Below are positions 58,843-64,000 of a DNA stretch of 64,000 nt, piece by piece. Each line of letters starts with the position of its first letter. Positions within the stretch are counted from its first letter, which is position 1. The position numbers were made by a program, and so were the translations under genes. This stretch comes from Nocardia acididurans (lineage in GTDB: Bacteria; Actinomycetota; Actinomycetes; Mycobacteriales; Mycobacteriaceae). Where the stretch lies: positions 310,001 through 374,000 of the forward strand of contig NZ_JAERRJ010000005.1 of the NCBI RefSeq assembly GCF_016741815.1, given 5' to 3'. Below the pieces are notes generated by a model that was not told where the DNA came from, made no database searches, and worked only from the letters and a program-made list of their open reading frames with translations.

Positions 58843-58880
58843 TTGATCTAGACCTCGCTCTAGATCGTAGTGTCGGGGCC
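58843..58880 (+). promoter_or_regulatory. MerR-type promoter/operator of the SDR gene
   Basis: TTGATC (-35, 58843-58848), a 19-base spacer and TAGTGT (-10, 58868-58873). The spacer holds the perfect inverted repeat GATCTAGA (58845-58852) / TCTAGATC (58859-58866). The 19-base spacing is the hallmark of MerR-twisted promoters. The SDR ATG follows seven bases after the -10. Confidence 0.8.
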
Positions 58881-59852
58881 ATGCGCATCATCGATCAGCA
58901 GCCCCTCGCTTCACCCTTTTCCGCTACCAGCACCGCCGAAGACGTCATGGCCGGCCTCGACCTGTCCGGTAGGACGGCTGTCGTGACCGGGGGCTATTCC
59001 GGACTCGGCCTCGAAACAACCCGCTGCCTGGCCGCCGCGGGTGCACAGGTCATCGTTCCCGCACGCCGGCCCGACGTCGCCCGCACCGCGCTCGCGGATG
59101 TGCAAGGCTGCCAGATCATTTCGCTGGATCTGGCCGACTTCGCGAGTGTGCGGACCGCCGCCACCCACATCAAGGACTCCTTCGACAGGCTCGACCTGCT
59201 GATGGGGATCGCGGGTGTCATGGCCACCCCGGAAACCCGCGTAGGCCCTGGCTGGGAAGGCCAGTTCGCCATCAATCACCTCGGGCATTTCCTGCTCGCC
59301 TGCGAGCTCTACCCGCTGCTGGCCGCGGCCGACGGCGCGCGTGTGGTGGTCAACAGCTCCGCCGGACATGCACTGACCGACATCCGCTGGCAGGACCCGC
59401 ACTTCCGCACCGGCTACGACAAATGGCTGGCCTACGGACAGGCCAAGACCGCCAACATCCTGTTCGCGATCCACCTCGACGCACTCGGCCACGACGACGG
59501 TGTGCGGGCGTTCGCCCTGCACCCAGGCAAGATCATCACCGGTCTCCAGCGCGAGATGACCTTGCAGGAGCAGATAGACCGCGGATGGGTAGACGAACAC
59601 GGAACCGTGATCGGCGCGGATTTCAAAACGCCCTCCCAGGGTGCCGCCACCGGCCTGTGGGCAGCCACGTCCCCACTCCTGCATGACAAAGGCGGGCTGT
59701 ACCTCGAAGACTGTGACATCGCGCGTGTCGCCGACCCCGACCAGCACATGGACAACGGTGGCGTTCGTGAATACGCTATCGATCCCGAAGCGGCCGCCCG
59801 ACTGTGGGACCTGTCCCTCGCGGCGACAGGTTCCCAACCCGTTCCTCGATAA
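58881..59852 (+). CDS. Short-chain dehydrogenase/reductase
   Basis: A 323-residue SDR. The cofactor motif VVTGGYSGLGLETTRCL is near residues 35-51, and the catalytic YxxxK is YGQAK in KWLAYGQAKTAN with serine in VVNSSAG. Longer than classical SDRs because of a C-terminal part (MDNGGVREYAIDPEAAARLW). Substrate unknown. Divergent from, and probably regulated by, the MerR gene through the shared operator. Confidence 0.9.
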   Translation: MRIIDQQPLASPFSATSTAEDVMAGLDLSGRTAVVTGGYSGLGLETTRCLAAAGAQVIVPARRPDVARTALADVQGCQIISLDLADFASVRTAATHIKDSFDRLDLLMGIAGVMATPETRVGPGWEGQFAINHLGHFLLACELYPLLAAADGARVVVNSSAGHALTDIRWQDPHFRTGYDKWLAYGQAKTANILFAIHLDALGHDDGVRAFALHPGKIITGLQREMTLQEQIDRGWVDEHGTVIGADFKTPSQGAATGLWAATSPLLHDKGGLYLEDCDIARVADPDQHMDNGGVREYAIDPEAAARLWDLSLAATGSQPVPR

Positions 59853-60112
59853 GGACAGCGAGATACGGAGCTGACCGCCACGGCAGAACCATCCGGAAGC
59901 TCAGCGCTGGGCGAATACCCATGTGCAACAACGAAACTACTGCGGACGATCGTCCTGCATTCGGGATGAGGGTGCGTCTGGCCGAGCCAGATCGGCTCAG
60001 CCCGTTGACCTTCGGCCTGCCCGCGCTGGCCGGTTCGGTCAGCGTGACCAGCGGCAGAACAGGATGTTTCGACGCTGCACAGGAGAGGCCCCGGCGGGAG
60101 CCCAGCATGGCA
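59853..60112. other. Unassigned stretch between SDR and DUF4926-like genes
   Basis: About 260 bases with no convincing gene. Open frames are present on both strands but lack family resemblance. Composition is lower in GC3 than the flanking genes, consistent with decayed DNA next to the SUKH/DUF4926 remnant. Confidence 0.4.
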
Positions 60113-60388
60113 TCAGTCGGCAGGAGCTATCTGGTCGGCGCGAGCGCTGAAGAACACGATGGTCGCGCCGGTGTCCGCGTCGGTGTAGTCGAGTTCGAAC
60201 CCACCGTCAGGGTAGAGGTCGAGGATGAAGCACGTCGCGCCATGCGGTACGCCAAGATCCTCGAAGTCGCCGGTGGTGACCACAACGCGATCGAACTGGC
60301 TAAACACGATGCCCCTCACGTTGGTAGCAATCCGGTCGAGTCGGAGTCTAAGAACAGCGAACTGCCACGAATGCCCTGACACGTTCAT
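60113..60388 (-). CDS. DUF4926-like protein
   Basis: A 91-residue open frame whose C-terminal part (FDRVVVTTGDFEDLGVPHGA...YPDGGFELDYTDADTGATI...DQIAP) fits DUF4926, a small family often found next to immunity or toxin-related genes. The exact start is uncertain: MNVSGHSWQF at 60388, or a later GTG near VRGIVFSQ. Preceded by the SUKH-like remnant on the same strand. Confidence 0.65.
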   Translation of the reverse strand: MNVSGHSWQFAVLRLRLDRIATNVRGIVFSQFDRVVVTTGDFEDLGVPHGATCFILDLYPDGGFELDYTDADTGATIVFFSARADQIAPAD

Positions 60389-60407
60389 CGGCAGATCAGT
60401 ACGTTCG

Positions 60408-60428
60408 GTCGGCCGGGGCTTGGCCGAC
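60408..60428. terminator. Small hairpin between SUKH remnant and DUF4926-like gene
   Basis: GTCGGCC (60408-60414), loop GGGGCTT, GGCCGAC (60422-60428). It lies 17 bases after the SUKH-like stop on the minus strand. Weak terminator or chance. Confidence 0.3.
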
Positions 60429-60444
60429 TCGGTCCGCGCGACCA

Positions 60445-60952
60445 CTAGCTTTGCCGAATGACTTCCTGCCAGTGGTTGATCTGGTGCTGCAGGTAGTGGG
60501 TGAAGGTTGGCCAGCGGTCGATTCCGGCTGAACTGAAGGCGAAGATCGGCCCGGGTGTGGCAGTGCCGTAAGGGGATCCGACGATGGCGGCTGTGTAGAA
60601 CACGTCTTCGGTCGCTTCGATGGGGATGAGGAGTTCGGCTGGAGGATGGGGTTGGTTCCATGCCTTTTCGCCGCCGTCCTGCAGGAAGATGTGTAGTCCT
60701 TCGAAGACCGTCGACCATGTGGCCCGTGATCCGTCGAAGATGACCTTGTCGGTGACCATCTCGTGGGTGCCGAGCAGAGACTGGTAGCGGTCCCAGCGCG
60801 GCCGGCCGTCGGCACGGCTGAGGAACTGTCGATACTGAGGGTCGAGATGAAGCCCAAGTCTCTGTTCGGCTGCGGCAAGCGCGCTCTCGTCAGCACCCGG
60901 GGACTCCGGTCAGCAATGACCACGAAGTAAGCGCCCCTCGCGCAGTATGCAT
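60445..60952 (-). pseudogene. Frameshifted SMI1/KNR4 (SUKH)-like immunity protein
   Basis: Two reading frames complement each other. From ATG 60952 one frame reads MHTARGALTSWSLLTGVPGC then stops; the next frame continues ADESALAAAEQRLGLHLDPQ, YRQFLSRADG and on to EVIRQS, ending at 60445. Removing one C from the CCCC tract at about 60897-60905 would join VPGADES, a typical SMI1/KNR4 N-terminal motif. The longest intact piece starts at ATG 60759 (104 residues). SUKH proteins are immunity proteins of polymorphic toxins; no toxin is nearby. A sequencing error at the homopolymer would also explain it. Confidence 0.6.
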
Positions 60953-60982
60953 TTTCTTGGCTACCAGCCAAGAAAATGCATA
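60946..60982. terminator. AT-rich perfect palindrome after YdeI gene
   Basis: A 17-bp perfect stem (TATGCATTTTCTTGGCT and its complement) with loop ACC. It lies about 20 bases after the stop of the YdeI gene on the minus strand and is far more AT-rich than its surroundings. It could be a terminator or the end of a mobile or inserted piece. Confidence 0.7.
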
Positions 60983-61002
60983 GTTCTGGGGTGTCTGCGG
61001 AT

Positions 61003-61437
61003 TCAGCCGCGCAGGGTGGTGATGGCCTTTTCGATGCGGCGCTGCCGTGTTTCAGGCTTCTTCGCGCTCTCGATGGCGTGGACGTGTTCGCGTTTGCGGC
61101 TGTAGGCGAGGTTGTCGTAGGCGGCGCGGGCGACGGGGTCGGCGTCCAGGGCTGCGGTGAAGTCGGGGGGTTCTACGATGACGCGCGGCTCGGTGTCCAG
61201 TTCGAGGTCGACTTCGATCCTTTCGCCGATCTCGACACCTGCGGCCTGCCGGTTGGCGTTGCTGAGGCCGAGCAGGTAGCGGCCGCGCATGAGGGCGACG
61301 CGGCTCTTCCAGGTATGCCCGTTGATCGTGATCGTTACCGGCGGGCGGGCGCCTTCGCCGAGCGCTTCGACCACTTCGGGTGGAACCTCCAGGCCGCGCA
61401 TGGGCTCGGGGGGTTCGACGAGAGTCCGGAACTTCAT
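61003..61437 (-). CDS. YdeI/OmpD-associated (DUF1905-type) protein
   Basis: A 144-residue protein with an N-terminal DUF1905 beta-barrel domain (KFRTLVEPPEPMRGLEVPPEVVEAL...VTITINGHTWKSRVALMRGRYLLGLS) and a C-terminal YdeI helical part (DFTAALDADPVARAAYDNLAYSRKREHVHAIESAKKPETRQRRIEKA). GGAGGAGAA precedes the ATG. Function unknown, possibly in resistance to cationic peptides in other bacteria. Confidence 0.88.
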   Translation of the reverse strand: MKFRTLVEPPEPMRGLEVPPEVVEALGEGARPPVTITINGHTWKSRVALMRGRYLLGLSNANRQAAGVEIGERIEVDLELDTEPRVIVEPPDFTAALDADPVARAAYDNLAYSRKREHVHAIESAKKPETRQRRIEKAITTLRG

Positions 61438-61633
61438 GATCGTTCTCCTCCGTTTTCCATGCTCATAACGCTAGACACGCGCCGCCGCGGTGACATCCGT
61501 GGCGACCACGGAGCGAACCACTGAGATTCGCGCTACCGCGGGGCGCATGATTCGTACAAGCTCCGGAACGGTGGTTGACAGCATGAACGCCCCGGCCTGG
61601 GCGACCGGGGCGTTCGGCTGTTCGGGGGCGCGG

Positions 61634-62620
61634 TTAGTTCAGGCCCGCGTAGCTGTGCAGGCCGCTGACCACGATGTTGATGATGAAGAGGTTGAAGAGC
61701 ATGGCGGTGAAGCCGGCGATGTTGATCCAGGCGGCTTTGGTGTCGCGCCAGCCGGAGGTGGCTCGGGCGTGGAGGTAGGCGGCGTAGACGACCCAGGTGA
61801 TGAAGGAGACGGTTTCCTTCGGGTCCCAGCCCCAGAAGCGGCCCCAGGCGGCTTCGGCCCAGATGGCGCCGAGGATTACGCCTGCGCCGAAGAGGGGGAA
61901 GCCGACGATGGTGGTTTTGTAGGCGAGGCGGTCGAGGGTGCGGGCGTCGGGGAGGCGGCGGGCCAGGGCGCCGAGGAGGTTCGAGGATTCTTCGCCTGCG
62001 GGCTGGCGGAGGCGGAGGAGGAACAGGATGCTGGCTACGCCGGAGAGGAGGAAGATGCCGGAGCCGATGCTGACGATCGTTACGTGGATGGGGAGCCAGA
62101 ACGATTTGAGGGCGGGGACTACCGGGGCCGCTTCGGCGTAGAGGACCTGGCCTGCCAGGAACATCAGGATGAGGACGGGGGCCAGGAGGAAGACCCACAT
62201 GGCGCGGTAGCGGCGGTCGTACATGAAGACGAGGCCCGTGACCACGCCCGCGGCGGTGGCCATGGTGATGAACTCGTACATGTTGCCGAGGGGGAAGCGG
62301 TGGGTTGCGAAGCCGCGCAACACGATCGAGGCCAGGTGCAGGCCGATGCCGACGAAGAGGACGGCGAAGGCCATGTTGCCGAGGCGCTCCGGGAGGGGGC
62401 GCGGGGGGCGGGATTCGAGTTTGCCGACCTCGACTTTGCCTACGGCGGGCGGGGTTTCGATGCCGCCCGCGGCTACCAGTTCGCGTTCTTCGGATTTGGT
62501 TTTGCCCTTGGCGGAGTACTGGATGATGAGCATGGCCAGCACCAGGGTGTAGACGATCCACGCCGTTTTGAAGGCGAGGTTGCTGTAACCGGCGAGGGTT
62601 TCGTCGATCGGCATGTTCAT
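61634..62620 (-). CDS. ccsB: Cytochrome c biogenesis protein CcsB (CcsA-type)
   Basis: A 328-residue membrane protein with eight or so helices and the heme-handling motif WGRFWGWDPKETVSFITW, plus conserved His in FPLGNMYEFITM and WLPIHVTIVSIG regions. With ResB it forms the System II cytochrome c synthase that moves heme out and ligates it. Its ATG overlaps the resB TGA (ATGA), so translation is coupled. A second ATG two codons later is also possible. Confidence 0.93.
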   Translation of the reverse strand: MNMPIDETLAGYSNLAFKTAWIVYTLVLAMLIIQYSAKGKTKSEERELVAAGGIETPPAVGKVEVGKLESRPPRPLPERLGNMAFAVLFVGIGLHLASIVLRGFATHRFPLGNMYEFITMATAAGVVTGLVFMYDRRYRAMWVFLLAPVLILMFLAGQVLYAEAAPVVPALKSFWLPIHVTIVSIGSGIFLLSGVASILFLLRLRQPAGEESSNLLGALARRLPDARTLDRLAYKTTIVGFPLFGAGVILGAIWAEAAWGRFWGWDPKETVSFITWVVYAAYLHARATSGWRDTKAAWINIAGFTAMLFNLFIINIVVSGLHSYAGLN

Positions 62621-64000
62621 TCTCCCGTGCGATCGGTGGTGGCCGAAGGCTTGTCCTTGTCCAGCAGGCGTTTCCGGAGCCGGTCGAATTCGCCGCCCCA
62701 ACCGGCCTGGTCGGTGCGGGCCAGTCCGCCCATTTCTACTACGGTACGTCGTTGTTCGCCAGGGGTGGGGTCCGGGTAGACGCGCAGCCAGATGCGGCGG
62801 CGCTTCACCAGCAGGGACACCAGCAGGCCCGCCATCATGGTGAGGGCGCTGACCAGTACCCAGCCCTGTGCGGGGTCGTGCGAGACCTGCACGTTCACGA
62901 ACTCCTCGGCACCGTCGAAAGTGACCTTGGTGCCGTCGGAGAGCGAAACCGATTCGCCGGGCTTCAGGTTGACGCGCTGTTCCTTCGTCAGACGACCCTG
63001 CTTGATCATCTCCGGGTCCAGGGTGAACAGCGACTGCGCGCGGCCGGTATCCAAACCGGTTTCACCACGGTAGATGTCCACCGCCACCATCGGATCCGTC
63101 AAAGTCGGGAACGCGGAGGTGAGCAGTGAGCCGTGCAGCAGCGCGGTCGGCGCGAACAGGCCCTGGATGGCGATCTGGTTCTTGCGACGATCCGTCTCGT
63201 TCGGGTACATGCCGCCCGGCGGATCGATGCGCAGCACACCGGAGGACAGGAAGGTGGTGGCATCGTCGGGCCGCCACTGGATGGCCTCGGTACGGGTCTG
63301 CCCGTTCGGGAAGGTCACCGTGAACTTCGGCGCGAAACCATGACCCTGCAGGTAGAGCCGGTCCCCCGCCACCCGCAGCGGATGATTCACCTTGATGGTG
63401 GTGGCCCGCCAGGTGTTCGTGTTCAGGTCGTCCCCGGCCTGATATTCGATATCCGAGGTGAACATCTCGGCCTGACCGTTCGGCAGATAATCGGCCTTGA
63501 AGTTCTTGACGCGGATGCACATCGGCGTCAAACCCGTGCCGTCGATGACATTGCCCGCCCGGAACGAGTCGAACACCGCGGGCGAGGTCGTGCAGAAACC
63601 CGGGCCGTCGTTCGCGATCACGACCACATTGCCCTCGTACCCGAACAGCTTGCCGATCGCGATGGCCGCCAGCAGCGCCACCAGCGCCAGGTGGAAGACG
63701 ATATTGCCGAGCTCTCGGGTGTAGCCCTTCTCCGCGGACAGCGTCAGCTCGCCCTCGCGAGAACCGGGCAGCACCAGCGTCTTCCAGCCGCGCAGCTCCT
63801 TGCGCGCCCGGTCGACCACTTCGTCCGGCGTCTCGCTGTCCGCGCCCGAATAGTTGTAGGGCAGCCGGGACAGATTGCGCGGCGCCTTCACCGGCTGCGT
63901 CCGCATCGCCTGATAGTGATCCCACACGCGCGGCAGGATGCACCCCACCAGCGACACGAACAGCAGCACGTAGATCGCCGTGAACCAGAAGCTGGAGAAC
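62617..64000 (-). CDS. resB: Cytochrome c biogenesis protein ResB (partial at window edge)
   Basis: C-terminal 461 residues or so of ResB, a System II cytochrome c maturation component. The visible segment includes transmembrane stretches (IYVLLFVSLVGCILPRVW, ALVALLAAIAIGKLFG, and VLVSALTMMAGLLVSLLVKRR near the end) and a large external domain (NVVVIANDGPGFCTTSP...VKVNHPL type; GDRLYLQGHGFAPKFTVTF). The reading frame stays open to the last base, so the start lies beyond 64000. It overlaps ccsB. Confidence 0.92.
   Translation of the reverse strand, partial: FSSFWFTAIYVLLFVSLVGCILPRVWDHYQAMRTQPVKAPRNLSRLPYNYSGADSETPDEVVDRARKELRGWKTLVLPGSREGELTLSAEKGYTRELGNIVFHLALVALLAAIAIGKLFGYEGNVVVIANDGPGFCTTSPAVFDSFRAGNVIDGTGLTPMCIRVKNFKADYLPNGQAEMFTSDIEYQAGDDLNTNTWRATTIKVNHPLRVAGDRLYLQGHGFAPKFTVTFPNGQTRTEAIQWRPDDATTFLSSGVLRIDPPGGMYPNETDRRKNQIAIQGLFAPTALLHGSLLTSAFPTLTDPMVAVDIYRGETGLDTGRAQSLFTLDPEMIKQGRLTKEQRVNLKPGESVSLSDGTKVTFDGAEEFVNVQVSHDPAQGWVLVSALTMMAGLLVSLLVKRRRIWLRVYPDPTPGEQRRTVVEMGGLARTDQAGWGGEFDRLRKRLLDKDKPSATTDRTGE

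Noticed and set aside
61490..62779. A 429-residue acidic plus-strand frame opposite ccsB
   Set aside because: Extreme G/E/A composition typical of antisense frames; the minus strand has clear CcsB motifs.

Overview
The window is a stretch of a high-GC actinobacterial chromosome, most probably Nocardia or a close mycolic-acid-forming relative. The evidence is an Ag85-type mycolyltransferase, a mycolate dehydratase (HadA-HadB) beside rpmG, the beta-reductase of menaquinone (MenJ), AcpM-like acyl carrier protein and many GTG starts. Gene order around menD/menB/pit/menE, menA and ccsB/resB recalls the M. tuberculosis Rv0527-Rv0566 interval, but with insertions and inversions.

Layout. 1-5.0 kb is the ribosomal/secretion block on the minus strand (rpmG, fused hadAB, tRNA-Trp, secE, nusG, rplK, rplA), with tRNA-Met, tRNA-Thr and tRNA-Tyr upstream. 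5.1-12.1 kb holds a YajQ-family gene, htpX, a polyprenyl diphosphate synthase, menJ, an AraC/VOC pair, a DUF3592 gene and menG. 12.3-16.6 kb is one 1437-residue assimilatory nitrate reductase fused to its own flavodoxin/FNR reductase, followed by a secreted mycolyltransferase, a TetR-controlled aldo/keto reductase and small genes. 20.9-29.0 kb is a second menaquinone block (menD, menB, menE) with an iron-regulated siderophore-interacting protein and a phosphate transporter. 29-35.5 kb has a 25-bp minisatellite, a DrrAB-type exporter, a stand-alone LuxR HTH and a giant AfsR-like regulator. 35.6-43 kb carries menA, a ClpN/HTH pair, cds1, bldC and a Q/W-repeat membrane protein. 43-61.5 kb is accessory: several regulator/enzyme pairs, a possible ACP/acyltransferase/SARP lipid locus, three MerR regulators and a decayed immunity-like patch. 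The window ends inside the cytochrome c maturation pair ccsB/resB.

Working together. Seven menaquinone genes (grcC, menJ, menG, menD, menB, menE, menA) are scattered in four places; menC, menF and menH-type genes are not seen here. Mycolate functions are hadAB and the mycolyltransferase. Redox functions are the nitrate reductase, the Ccs system and menaquinone.

Notable patterns are palindromic elements read through in frame inside two enzymes, a recurring TAnnnT hexamer 6-7 bases before start codons (predicting leaderless mRNAs), MerR operators with 19-20-bp spacers, and a frameshifted SUKH-like gene next to a DUF4926-like gene. Coordinates and motifs come from reading the sequence by eye; family names are from memory of the families, without database search.
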